Made by a program: the position numbers and the translations under genes
In this document: positions 34,515 to 48,395 of the stretch, piece by piece
Layout: every line of letters starts with the position of its first letter
Numbering within the stretch: position 1 is the first letter of the stretch
Origin: Pegea sp. RAD2-039
Lineage: Eukaryota > Chordata > Thaliacea > Salpida > Salpidae
Length of the DNA stretch: 64,000 nucleotides
Assembly (NCBI GenBank): GCA_034620365.1
Contig: JAQGEQ010000090.1
Coordinates: forward strand, 62,001-126,000
Direction of reading: 5' to 3'
The notes under the pieces: model-generated
Seen by the model: the letters and a program-made list of their open reading frames with translations, nothing else
What the model was told of the DNA's origin: nothing
Database searches by the model: none

Positions 34515-37500
34515 CTTATACAAACAAACTTGAATAAAAAACAGTTACAAAATTTTCTGCAACAAAATCTCATAAGAACTTATATAAAAATAAAGTTAGA
34601 TTAAAAGTTAATCTGCATAATAGGCAAAAAGCTAATTAAATTTATTTTACAACAATAACTTTTGTTGATTTTGAAAATAAAAACTTTATTATTAAAAACA
34701 TTTTAAAAGAAAAGTAATTTTTGTCAATCAATTTTATTATTTAATAAATTATAATTTATGAGTCATTAGTCATTTTTATTACTCTTCAATTTTAAAAGAA
34801 ATTATTTCAATTACAATGTAAGCATTTGATTTATAAGAATAATTAAGTTCGTACATTTTGTTAAGTTTTATATATTTTGTATTTTGTTTAATTTTAATAA
34901 TCTATTTAATTAAAAATTGAAATGTGTGAAAAGAATTATCAAAGTAATATTTCAAAACGATAATTTTAATTCTTTTAATATAAAAATAACATTTTATTAT
35001 AAGTAATACTTTATGAATGAACCTATAAATAATTATAATTATTATCACATGAAACACGAGGAGATGTTTATCTTTCTGTTGTTCACTATAAGTAAAAGTT
35101 TCTGAATGACATCACGACTATTTGTTCTTTTCTGTAGAAGTGAGGAGAAAAGCGTTTGATTACAAGTATCAATGCCAAAATTATTATCCATCAAAAAGGA
35201 ACAATTCTTTATTAAAATTAGTCTTGCTAAACTAAAATGGTGCATGATCAAAATGCAACCAATTAATTTCGAAATATATCGTACAAGAAAGTTTGAACAA
35301 ATTTATTTAATTAGCGTTTTTTTGTCTGTTATCACTATACCAAATTTTTACTTGCAAATTGATAAATAAAAAGCATATAACTGTAAACAACAGTAATTTT
35401 TTCAATATGATTGCAAGCAAAGAATATTCTTTTTATTTACATCTGTAATTTTGTACTTATTTTGTGAAATACAGTTTTAACAAACCAAATTGAGATAGAA
35501 ATATTTAAAAGCTTAGAATATTTTACCTAATATGTAATATGTAGTAAATAGCTCAAAGAATGTTTTTCAAGTTTGTCTGTAAAAAGATTTGTTAAAAACA
35601 TATTTTTACGTGAACCTTAGTAACCTTAAGTTAACATGAGTTTATAAAAATAAGTATTGTAATGAATAACTAATAAATCACATTTATTGTAATAAATAAA
35701 TAAATAAAAGTAATTTTAATGCGTTATAATAAAACTGTTTAAGTTTCCCGAAGAATCACCCTCATGACAATTTTAAACAATTAGTTATTTTTTGCTTTAA
35801 AGTATTTTTTCATTTTGATTCGAAAAATAAATTTCTAAAATACTCAAAAGTTTACTACAAAAACGGTAGTCTTAAAAATTAAGTTCACAACCAAATTTTA
35901 CTATATTTTAAATAAATAGATTTGAAAATGAAACAAAATAAACTGAGCATTTTATATTCTATTTTAGCTCAACAAAAAAGTAGCTGAGATAGAATTGAAA
36001 TATTTAAAATCAAAATAACAATTCAATTAGATATTAGAAGTAAAAAAAGTTCATTATATTCATGTATAAAAAATAAAATGATTGAAATAAATACTGCTGA
36101 GTGTCAAAACACTGTCAACGAATGTATGAATTCAGCAAACATTTAAAACAAAACTTGAAGTGATATTTTGTGATTGGTTTAAATTTGAAGTGGGCGTCAA
36201 CTACAAAATAGTTGCATAACAAGTTTTAGGTTGAATTTGAAAGAGACTATCTTAACATTTAGCAAATCAATCGAAAAGTTTAAAGTAAAATTACTAAACA
36301 AGAAGTTCCATTTCAATTTAGCTATGGCTTTAAAACCTCAAAATGACAACTGAAACATGTAATCATAGTTTAATATACTAAAAAATAAAAACTGACTATC
36401 TTGTATGGTTATATGCAGTCATCTCACATGTAATAAGCTACTGTAATTCTTTATACTGAACGCAGACAAATTATTATCAACCTTTTAAGCACCTTCGCAT
36501 TTTTTAAAACGTTCATGAAAAAAGAAAAGCAAGTTGTGTTGGCGTTTGTTGGGAAATGATGTAATGTGAAGTATTTAATCAAATTTATAAATGCTTTCTA
36601 TCTAGGGTATTTATATTTTTTGAATTATTGTTTTTTCTTAAACCTTTGCTAAATTTTTAACGTTTTGTTGTTCATGAAAATATGATGCAAAATTAATAAA
36701 CTAGTTTATTGATTAAATTATTAACAAATAATAATAAATTATAATTTTCTATTAAAATTTAATTTATTCAAGTAAAATTAAGTAATCATAAATTAACTTC
36801 AACAAGTAGAGTATTAATTTAAATCAACTAAAAAGTTGTTATATCAATTCTTATTTAGTAAAATTGAAATTTAGCGCATCGTCATTTTCTAGTTTTGCAT
36901 TTAACGTTTTAAATTAAAAAGGTTAAAATTCCACCCATTATTTTCATAATATCTGGCTTAAAGTCTAAAACAATAATTCTAAACCTAATTTTGGAGAATA
37001 TTATGAAAATATAGAATTGTTTATTTCTACTTTATATTACAAAACAGTTTTTAAACACTTTAAGAAACTTATAAAATAGACTAAAATATTGTTTACTTCT
37101 ATTGTATAGAAACATTTACATGAAGATTGTTTTTCCTTACAAGAAAATAACAGTTTTGGTCAAGTTTGAATAAAAAAGCTTTCAAATGCAGCTGATATTT
37201 ATTTTATATATTTTGAATGACTTTCAATGAAATAATTTCAAAAGCGAAGTTAAAAAAACATTAGGGCATTTTCTCAAAAACGCATAAAAAAACATTTTAC
37301 TAAATAACAGGATTTATTTTCTGATTTTGAATAAATGTTCAACTAAGGTAAGTAGTTCTCTAAAAATTATTAGTTGATTAATATTTTATGAACTTTATCG
37401 ATTATAATGAAAAATAAAATATCAATTGAAAGCAATAAAGCTGTAAGTCATTTGTCAGAATAAATTTTTAATATTGTATTAGTAATCGATTACTAATAAT

Positions 37501-40500
37501 TGTTTAAACCAAATCTATAAATATAAAACTTTTTAAATAGATTTTAGATCTAAACTTTTTTGAAAACTACAAAACATCAGCAAAGAAAGTTGTTAATCAT
37601 AAAAAATACCTATTTAGTCTTTTTACTGTATCAGACAGTCCTTAAACAAAAATAAATTCCAAGAAACGATTGATTTTACTAGAATAAAATATGAAAATTT
37701 ATAGTAACTATTAATATGACAATTTAACTTAAAAACTTATTGTATCAGCAAGCATATGAAATGGTTAAATATGTTGAAACCAAATTTAAAGTGGTATTTT
37801 GTGATAAGTGATTGTAGAACAAGTAACCTCAAAGTAGTTATGTCATCTTATGTAACAATATAATCTCGATTATATAAAATTACTTTTATTTAACAATCTA
37901 ACAGTCCGTTTTTTGCTATATTTAAAAAAATATTTTTGCTAGGTAAGAAAAAAAGCTATTTACATCTGTGTAAACAACTGTAGTGATAAACAATTTAGAA
38001 AGATACATATGAAATAAGCCCTAGTTAGAAGAATTAAGCATTACAAAAACAGTTATGGGTGTTTCTGGTTAGAAGAATGTGATTGGCTAACGAGAATTTG
38101 AAATACTTTTAGAATTTAATTGTGGCTATTTTTGACAACAATTTTAACAGATTTATTTGTACAAACAAAGTAAAAAGTATTATCTTAAAGTCCTACTGAT
38201 GCCAAAGTTCTTCTTACTGTTAATAAAAAAATTTAATCTGCTACAAAAAAACTGTTTCCGTAAAATTGAATGTCAATGACTTTCAAAACTATTTAAAAGT
38301 AAAAATACTTAATTTGTAAGCATTTTATTGGTTGATCTATTGAACAGTTGTTACGTAAGTAAATTATAATCAAATCACTGTTAGAACAGCTGTTGCTTTT
38401 CTTTTATAGTAGCTGAAACTTTCGATTATGAAAGCTTTTTTCTAAATTTAAATATAAGTTGAAGCAGTGTAATTATGTTGCTATTATCATGAAATATTTA
38501 TTGACAAAGATATGCAAATAAAAGTACTCTAACTAAAATATTATACTCTAAAGTCATAAACTTAATTAATTTAATGTTTTTATTCAATGAAGATTACTGT
38601 TATAAATGGTTACTAGTATCAGGTTTTTTCAATTTCTTAAACTGATGTATTTTTAGTTTGTGAAAAAATTTACTAAATCAGCTTAATAAAATAATAAGTT
38701 TTTTAATTTGAAATATTTTTTCAAAACGTTTTTTTATGATGATAAATTAGAAGTGTATTTTAATCTAATGGTAAGAGTTGAATTTCACGTTTATATAGTA
38801 GTTGACCTAAATATAAAACATTAAATGAAGATAGACCAAAGTAGTTAAGCTGTTTTTAAGTCACCAGTAAGATAGTATAAACCCAATAAGATAAGAATAC
38901 AAAAAAGAAGATAACACATGTATAGAACATACAAATATCACTACATTTTGATAAAGTGCGCCACCTAGCAACCATTTTAAAATTGAGTAAGTCAACCTAA
39001 ACTTAGCAAGATATTTCTAAATAACTTTAATTAAACTATTTGATTGAATTCTCACAGAGTACAATAATAATAAGCGAGTTAATTAGTTCAATGTAGCACC
39101 TTACTAATATCTTACAGATTTTTGAAACATTTTATTATTATACAAACAATTTCTAACTTGGTATTATCGCTAAATGATTTGTATCTTTTAGTTTGACAAT
39201 TTAATCTAAATTTTTATTTCAATTTAGCAACTAAAATGTTTTTAATATTTTTAGAACGTTTTATCTAATAAAATTAAATTTATAAATATTGCTTTAAATT
39301 AATTCAAGATGCTTTTAAAATGTTTTTTTAATGTTCTAATCAAATTTCAGTTTTTATTTTCTGTACTTGCAGCACAACTCTGAAAGAAGTTGTTTGTATA
39401 TAACTATTGATAAAATATATGATAGCTTAAAAAAGAGGTCTTTATCACAGATAGATCTGGTAAGATTTTTTATATAGACGAATTTCAAACAAATGAAGTA
39501 CTATGTCTTCTTTGGCTAATGTAAATGAATATACTTTGATATGTGGTTGCTGTTTTTCGGGTATTTAATTTTGGTCTGTCTAGAATAAAATGTTTGTTGA
39601 TATGTCAACTATTAATGTAAGAAGTGTACAGAATGAAAGCTTTTGTTTTAAAAGAAAAAGCAATTTGATAATTTTCAATACCGTAAAACTTTTTTAACAG
39701 TTTTGTTATTTAGAACTTGTTGTTTTATATTTCTTATAAACTTTCATAGATTCAAAAAATTAAAAAAGGATTTTACAAACGAACGCTAATTATTAAATCT
39801 ATTTTTGATTGATGAAAACATATATATAAACTTATATATAGCGTAAATAATGAGGAAAATAATGAATAAGAAGCTTACAGAAATCTTTCTAAATAATATT
39901 AAGGTGAAAACTTTTATACAAGTTTGCAAAAAAAAAATTTATGCATTTTGTGTAAAAATCTATTAAGTTGGAGTTATTATAAATTTACTTTTAACAAAAC
40001 ATTTGAAAAGTTCTTTAGTTTTTTACTTAAATCCAAAGATATTTACAAAACAAAAATCTTTCTAAATTTTACAATTTTTCTTTATTTTTGTCGTATAAAA
40101 AATCCTGATCTTTTTCAAACTGAAATTCATGATAAGACTTTCGGGGTTATATAACTTTCTTTTTTTAATAACTTAAAATTTTCAAATTTAATTTTTATTT
40201 GGTTTGGTTATTTCAAATTTTTTTTTAAAGTATTTACCAAATAACTTACAGATTGTAATCAAACTTTTTAATTACAAATTTATCTTAACAATTTTTAAAT
40301 TTTATTTTGGCTATATTGTTGATTTTATGCATAAAATTGTTAATAATAATGATAAGTTAATTCTAGATGTGAGCTGAGGTTTTTTTGGTCTTTGTTTTAG
40401 TTTTGTACCACTATGTAAGCAATACAGCAAACATAAAACAGTTAAATTTGCTTAAGTTTTGATTTAAATCAATTACAACTAAATATTATTTGCAAATGAG

Positions 40501-41636
40501 TAACGTTGGTTTATTTCACTCTAAAAATAGTTAATTTTGAAGCTTTTATTTCTAATCTAAAATCAGTAAATGTATTTTTGTTAAGGCTATCTCTGTTTGC
40601 AGCTTTTTTTGAGTATTTTTCTAGGTCAGATGCAATGATTTAAAGTATCAATAAAGATATAGTTTAGATCTTAATTGTCTGATTAAATTCCTTTAAAATT
40701 GTTATCGCTTTTGAGGTTGATTTTAAAATTCAATTTAATTCAGATACTAAACTGTTGTAAATAGAAAGTGGAAGTTCATTTGTGGTAACAAAGCTAATTA
40801 AATGAGTTTTTGTTTTTGCAAACTAAACCTTGATACAACTGTAAGCTTAATTCTAGTTTATTAATAATTCAGTTCAGGCCTGTGTTTAGCGTATGTAATA
40901 AGTATCGCGGTTACTTCTTGGCTTTGTTGATTTGCCTCATAAAAATAATCTAATTAACAAAAGCTAATTGATTTGAATAAAAGTAGCCAGTAAAAACTTT
41001 GTGATAAACTAAAAGTGAATAAACAAATCTTTGAGATTACTTAAGGGTCTTTAAAGCTCGCCTAAAAAAAAAGTGTATTAAAAGTTACTGTGAGTCTTTG
41101 AAAAACAATACCGCTAGAAATACTCAGTTAAATCAAACTGAACATTAAATTGTTTGTATTCAAATTTTATAATTACTTTATATATATGTTTTTTACTTTT
41201 ACTTGTATTCTCATGATATCATAACGTAGTTAAATCTCAAACGTTTTGTATGAAATATTCTTGTGTTTTATGTTCCCTTTAACATAATTTTACAAATGTA
41301 GTTTTTCGTGAACTTTTGTCAGGATATTTTTCTTTTAATTACATACCACTAAATTTATTTTCAAAAATAAAAGTTGCAAGGTTTTTACAAACGATAAAAA
41401 TTGGTAAATTTTCAAACATAAAGAACAATCTAGGCATTAGCACATTTTCAAAAATACTTTTTACACATTCTAATTATTAAAAAATAGCAAGAAATATTAA
41501 AATGATTAGAACTGATTGACAAAAACACCCAAAAAAAAACAATTTTAACTTTAAAGTAAAATCAAATTATATTCATAAACCAAAGATTAGAAAAGCCTTT
41601 ACTTTAAGGTTTACAAAAATCTTTATACATTTTTGC
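34515..41636. other. 7-kb AT-rich intergenic region
   Basis: No supported gene between the 5' end of QRSL1 and the 3' end of the receptor gene. Two blocks near 36140-36215 and 37780-37860 share a short diverged repeat (GAAGTGATATTTTGTGAT and AAAGTGGTATTTTGTGAT). A 33-bp AATAAATA run is at about 35676-35708. Open frames at 35045-35369 (both strands) and 39924-40154 look like chance. Confidence 0.35.
35676..35708 (+). repeat. AATA run, possible bare LINE tail
   Basis: ACATTTATTGTAATAAATAA, then ATAAATAAA, equals the last bases of the LINE family (GCATTTATTGTAATAAATAAA) but lacks the upstream hairpin. It could be an extreme truncation or a simple repeat. Confidence 0.4.
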
Positions 41637-44600
41637 TTATAATTGTGACTCTACAATCAAATCATCATGACTTTGAACTACATTGTTTTCATTATGAGAA
41701 TTTATTGGAGGATCAGCAGATTCAGAGCTGTTAGTTGAGTCAATATGGATCTGTTCTGTAACATATCTAGTTGTCATTGTAGCAGTAAGGTGTGTTGGTG
41801 TTGATGAGGATGATTCAGTTCCATTTTGATGAACAAGTAAATGTCTTTGATTGACGATTTCTTCATTTATATTTGCAGTAACTTCTTTTCCTCGACAGAA
41901 AGGATTACAAATGTTCTTTGATCTACTCTGGATTCGATTTTCCATTTTTGATTCCTTTTTTATTTTCTTTCTTCTGAGACAAAATAATTAAATTAATTTG
42001 TGGCAGACGTTGTAAGAAGCAGAACATATAAATTGTATAAACGACCTCAACAGTTACTTAAATAAATTAAAATAAGTTTACTACTTTCAGTAAATATAAA
42101 CAAATTTATTTACTTAATGTATAATCTACTTGATTACTTAAAAACATAAAATAATTCCATTTACTTAATAGACTTTTTATAAATCTAAAAAAATTGAATT
42201 TAAGTTTTATTAATAGATAAAATTCTGCATTGAGACTTAAACAGTTTATAGGTGCAACAAGAAGTTAAATTTATCACAGAGCAAAACTGATAAAAATATT
42301 ACAGATGTCACAAAGTGAAACTGCATCATTAACTTTGACAAAACAAAGGATTTCTCCTTGATCAAGAAACTTAACAATTGATAAATGTAGTTTCAAATTG
42401 TAAAAAGAAAGTTTATTTTTAATCATTTGTCATATAACACTATTAATAACAAGAAGTTGTTATGATCGTTATAGATGTAATTTGAAACTTAATATAAGTT
42501 GTTTTATTCCAAAAGTTATCTTACAAGTAATAATAGAGTTTAATTTTTGCTATAATTTAATAATAAATAATTAGAATATATATAATTGTAATGTAAAAAT
42601 AATTATTAAAAGAAATAAATTAAAGGGCTGATTATTAAATATGATGATTATCGATGAAAAATAAGTTTTGTTTTGACAAAATTGATGAAATTGAAAATGT
42701 CTTAAAAATTGACTCACAGCTAAAAATAGAAAACTATTTATCAAAGAAAAAAGTTATTTATTACAGCTAACAAGCATTTTATAAAAGTTATTTCTGAACT
42801 ATTTACTAAAAAGCAAATAAATTTGATTCGAAAATTATTTATAGCAAAATGATTATTTACTGATAATAGAATTATAAGACTGAAAAATACTATTTACACA
42901 AAGTAAACGAAGAAAATATTCTGATTTATTAGTGTGGAAACTAATAATAGCCAACAAAATGAAATAATTTATTAAGATAGAAAACTTCTAACTTGAATCT
43001 TACTTTAAACTCTTGCAGCATTTATATAAACAAAAAATTTTGCGAATTGAATAGAAGAAACGATGTCTAACATCTCTCATAAATGCTCCATAGATAAACG
43101 GATGAACTGCAGGATTTGCATACAAAAGTATAAGAAGCCAATTACTGACCTGTGAAAAATGTTGCTTTACACATAATTAAACTAGAAAAAAATTATTTTA
43201 GCTTTTTAGCAACTTTTGTTAAATTAAGAAAGTTTTGTTTCTTAAGTACATCATGTAATTGTAATTTACTAATTAACACTAATTAAGTAACTTTTTTGTT
43301 TTTGGTTTGCCTAACTCAAAAATTAGCAGCTCAAAAAACTTATTTCTTTGACAGCCTTAATTTCATTGCTGTTTTAACCAAAGTTTTTTATGAAATACGA
43401 CTTAAATAGATCTCAGTTTTTTCTAAGACTGTAAATAACTGATATAACTTTTCAATTTAAGTACCAAAAACTGAACCTGAAGTTTTTAAACTGTTAAATT
43501 TGCTGGTTATTAATTTTCACTTATGGTGTTGAATAACTTTGAGCTTATTGAAATGAATCAGATAAAGAAAACAATTCGAATTTTGATTTTATAATAAGCA
43601 TTGAAAAATGTAAATCTTTCAAATTTACTCAAATATTTTGATCAATAGCTAAAAATTGTAAAAATGTTATTTAATGAGATTATAAATTATACTCCAAGTT
43701 TTAGTTTATACTAAAGTTCTTTTACATCAAAAGTCTGTTTTCAATTTCAAAAAAATGTCTAATATTCAGACTGTTTACAAGATTAAAATAAAAAACAAAC
43801 GATTGTTTGATAAGAACCTCTCTTGGTATATCGTATTTTTCTTCACGTCCTTTAAACCAATTTATTATTGCTATTGCATAGTATGGTCCCCAAAACAATA
43901 TAAAAGCCAAAGACACAGCTGACATCAAGATAAATGTCTTCTTTCGAGCTCTTGCAATATTAGAAGACCTAGAAGCCCTTCGACCGACTATTCCTGCAAG
44001 TAAATGTTGAATGAAATGATCAGTCTATAGCAATCAAATACTAACGTATATCTCTCAATTGCATTGAGTTTATTTCCCAAAGAACAAGTGAATAGGAGAA
44101 TACAGTTGTTATAAAAGGGATAATAAAGCTGAAGCACATGGTATGGAAGTAATAAGGATTCAACTTCTCTTGATCCATCCATGCGAAATCAACACATTGA
44201 GTAAACAACCCTTTCTCAGGACAGATTATAGCTGATTTAACATCGAAAAAGACTGCCTATAAAAAGCTGTAATCAAACATTTTTTGCAGAACAACGAAAT
44301 AAAGTAGCTTACTGCTGGTATAGCAAATAGAAATGAGTTTATCCAGGTACAAATAAGAAAAATTTTAACAAGTTTCCGTTGATTGTTGATGTTTGCCATA
44401 GGTGCTAGTATACTAACAGCCCTATCTGCAGCTATCATCTGTTGACATTGCTTCAAGTTATTTTATTTTAAAGGTTGAACATTTTTATAAAACTGTAGGG
44501 AGTAAAGATCTTTGGAAGAAACAAGACTTTAATTAAATATTAAATAACTTTGGTTTGATTTATAGAAACGATAAAATTGATTGGTGACGAAATAATTAAT

Positions 44601-47600
44601 CATTCTTTATTTTTGACATAATCTAATCTATTTTCAATAGATTTAAAGTTTTCAAGAGAATAATTACTTTTTAAAACGATTTCAATTAAATTTTTGTTAT
44701 AAAAATTCCTTTACTTTTGAAAATTTAACAAACAATTGTTTTGTTTCAAAATAGAATTTTATGATATGATAAATAAAACAATGTGAGCAATCTTAAATAT
44801 TAATCTTCATAATAAACTGTTGCTCTTATTTTTTAATTTCATTTAAACTTCGAAATAAAATAAGTGTATTAGCTATAAATGATTGAATATTTGTTTTAAA
44901 GTGCTGTTGGAAAAAAACACTTTGTATCTAATTAAATATCTTAAATGTTTCAACCAAGTAAAAGTTTATTCTGAGAACTTATTTATAACTTATTTGAAAA
45001 ATAGAAGTGATAAAAGAAATGAACTTTAAATACTTAATTAGTTTTTAAAGAGCTAATACATCAACACTAAAAGTAAGAATTCATGATATTCAGTTCATAT
45101 CAACTTTAATCATAAATTTGTCTACAACTTTAAATATATTTATTTGCTTTCTTATTTTCACTGCAATAGAAATAAACTTCTTTAAAGGTAAATATTCCCA
45201 GACTTACCACAACCATTAGAGAGCTTACATACATTCCAAACTGTTTAAGCAATTGACAAATCTTACAAGCAAAACTACCGGCTTTCCATGACATGGTGGT
45301 GTTCCAAACAGCATCTACACAATTAAATGATTTAAATCACTTTGATATAAAGAGTTTTTATAAAAGTTTATTTTCTTTTTTGTAAATCAATTTATAAACA
45401 CTTTTCAAATGCAAGAAGCTCTACAATATAAAATAATTTGTTAACAGAGTAGAAAGTATTTCTTAAAATGAATAAATTTTGACAAATTTTTAAGGTAATT
45501 AAGTTTTCACTTTCTACAGAATTTTGCAAGTTACCTTTAAACTGAAAAATCAAAAATCAAAACAACTTATTATCATTTTAAGACTTTAGAAATTTAGTTA
45601 TTTGATATTCTGATAAAATTATCCATATTTATTTCTTGGTTATGATTGTAAAAAATCAAGAATAATAAATATATTTATGCAAATAACATAATAATAACTA
45701 TATTTATATTTTTTGTTATTCAAAAATAAATTTTGATAAGTTTTTCATATCAAGATATTTTTTGTTCTTATAGCTTAGAATATAATTAATGGTTTCAGTC
45801 TATTAGGCTCTAGCATCTAAAAGAAAGTTGAAATTATAAAAAAGCGTTAGTACAATTATTTTAGATCAAATCTATAGTTCATTAACACTTAGAAAGTAAA
45901 TATAGGTTTCATCATATTACATGAACATATTTTAAACAATGCTTTTCATTTAGATAGCTTCAAATAGTTACAGACACGAGCTTAATTTGATGTTGAACTT
46001 TAAATCCTAAGAAAGATTAAAGTATTACGGCCATTAATACTTTTACTTTTGACTAATTGAGTTTTAGCTGGATACATTTGTATAAACTTATGCATAAGTT
46101 TTGTAATTCACATTTATTCAAGTATATTACAATTGTACGTATAGTTCACACTAACAATCTATAAATATAATTAATTACACTGGCAATACTTTTTCAATAA
46201 TCTTGTACTTATATACAATAAGATAAAATATTTATTCGATTCGTTTTAATGGTGATAAGATTTGTTTATTGTTATCAAATAATATCCAAATGCAAACTTT
46301 CATACACATCGAAACCTGTTTTATACATTACAAAATGCTTTTATAATAAAATTTTTATGGCTAAGCTTACCAAAAAATATAGTCAAAAAATTTCTATAAT
46401 AAAGCTAAAATGTTTTGCTTAATAAATTAAATCATTAATTTATCTATAATTAAATTTCATCCAATTAAATTAGAGACGTTATTTTATCAATTTTTTGGTG
46501 ATTTTTTAAAATGATTTAATTATGATTTATTTAAGTTAGTCATACTAAGCCTATCAAAAAATAATTTGACGAGAAGTAACAACATATGATTATCTACAGC
46601 TATGTTTATTTTTTACTAAATTATTATTGAAATGGTGAATATTTTACGATTAATTTTATGTCTAAATATTTAAAGCAGTTATAACAAAATCTTGGCTGAC
46701 AAACGCTTTTGAAAATGGTTTGAATTTCTTTAAGTTGAAATTATAATTTGGATTTTATTTCGTTTACAAAATTAATTTTCTAAATTTAATTTTGATTTCT
46801 TAGTTAGATTTATCTAAGGAACGAATGAATAATTTTTATCTAAAAATAGTTGTAAAGAAAAAAGTAATTAATAAGAATCTAATTAAAGTTTAGTGTCAGT
46901 TTTCATTTAAAATGAGATGTAACTGGCGTTAGGGAGTGTAATTAAGTTTTAAAACTAAAAATTACTGCTTTCACCCATTAAATTTAAATAATAATTGACT
47001 TTTATAGCTTGACAAATATTTCTCTAAGAGGTTATTTAGTAGCATTCAAAGTGACATTTAATTAGCTGCAAGTTAAGTACCTAAGGACTGAAAACTTTAC
47101 TTATGTAACAAGTCCTTTTTAGTCTGGTGTTAATGATGGAATTTTACAAACCAACTAAATTGTGTTAATTAATATATTTGCGTTCTATGAAAGGCTCGAA
47201 GCCTTTTAGCATAGCTTATTACAAAGATTACCATTAGATATATATGCTTTCAAGATTTCTGAAATGTGTTACATCTTTTGCTTTCTATATTTCTAACTTA
47301 ATAGATATTATGAATGGTTCAAATTATTATTCTATAAATTATTACAGATCTTATCATTAAATTCTTATCATTCTACGAAATCAAAAAGATTTGACTTTAA
47401 CAAATTGACTTAGTTTAGAAATATTAAATGGTTGATAAAAATATTGATATGAAATTTATAAAAGGATTTTAAGTGATGCTTGCTGGATAATTTATCTTTT
47501 TTTTGAAAGTATCTTCACATAAACACCGCATGTATACACCTCATAAACCTATCTTGTAATTGATAAAGATTTAAAGATATCAGAATAAACAAAACAAAAA

Positions 47601-48395
47601 TAAACTACATACATCAAGCATACGCACATATTTAAACAGTTTTTAATCCTGTTTTTTTAAAGTATATTTATGGAAATAGTTTCAAAGACTTACCTAAAGG
47701 CATACTAATGAAAGTGAACACCAAGTTGGCTATGACTAGATGGGTGGTGATTACATGAACATGTGACTTTCTATTCCTAGTCAGCACACAATAGAGAATA
47801 AAAAGATTCCCGCTTGCACTCACAAGGAATAGAAACCATGTAAGACACACTCGAATAAGCTGACTCGTATCGAACGTCAGCATCTTCTAAAATTGAGATT
47901 GAATTTTATTAGATTTATTAGATTAATCTTTTATTTTATTTGCTAAATATATGCCACATCAATATATTGTTTCGAAATGTTCAGATTAAACGTTATCAAT
48001 TGAATAATTGTAGAATTTGAAGCTGACGACTATCTGCTTGAGGAAGCAAGTGGTATTTAGAAAATTTATTCTTCTAATTATAAGATTAATTTAGAAATCA
48101 GTAGATCAGCGAAAATCAAAACTGAAACAAAGAAACAGTTGTTTGATGAAAGAAATGACTTTCAAAAATTTTAGTTTTAGATCAAACAACGACTGAACAA
48201 TGAATTTATAATGAATATATAAAATTAATATTTCAATCCTTTGAAAAATTCTTGGAGAACACATGAAGAGATTGAAAGATTAATTTGAAGATTTGAACTA
48301 ACTTTGTGATAGTCGCAATTAATACTGAGGTTTGCGGTTGTCGAAAAAACATCATTCTCCAGACTAATTGCTGTGGAAACGTCGGTCGTGTTCAT
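41637..48395 (-). CDS. G-protein-coupled receptor of the GnRH/AKH/corazonin class
   Basis: Seven-helix peptide-hormone receptor of the plasma membrane. Eight exons on the minus strand: 48395-48303, 47886-47694, 45314-45208, 44438-44313, 44256-44046, 43993-43779, 43149-43004, 41973-41637. All are in phase, giving 475 residues. The N-terminus has glycosylation sites at Asn2 and Asn22. TM1 has SASGN58. TM2 has LVIAN85LVFTF and runs into MPLDAVWNTTMSWKAG, nearly the human GnRH-receptor VMPLDGMWNITVQWYAG. Cys112 and Cys194 (TQCVDF) form the expected disulphide. TM3 ends with D136-R-A in place of DRY/DRS. TM6 has FWGPYY where CWTPYY is usual. TM7 is NPAVH331PFIY335G. A long cytoplasmic tail follows (RKKIKKESK, then Cys, Ser and Thr rich), unlike tail-less mammalian GnRH receptors. 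Introns are 0.05-2.4 kb. GnRH, AKH and corazonin receptors cannot be separated from sequence alone here. Confidence 0.92.
47271..47311 (+). mobile_element. LINE 3'-UTR scrap in receptor intron 2
   Basis: GAAATGTGTTACATCTTTTG, then CTTTCTATATTTCTAACTTA, then ATAGATATTA, is nearly identical to 31067-31117. Only about 41-47 bp remain, antisense to the receptor gene, and the terminal hairpin is absent. Confidence 0.75.

Noticed and set aside
35045-35369. Overlapping 65-68-codon frames on both strands
   Set aside because: No splice signals or family motifs; overlapping opposite frames in AT-rich DNA are expected by chance.
39924-40154. 76-codon plus-strand frame
   Set aside because: No ATG at its start, no splice sites, Phe/Lys/Leu-rich as expected from random AT-rich DNA. 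Its RIKNPDL resembles RLKNPDL in the 62.7-kb candidate exon, but the match is too short to mean homology.
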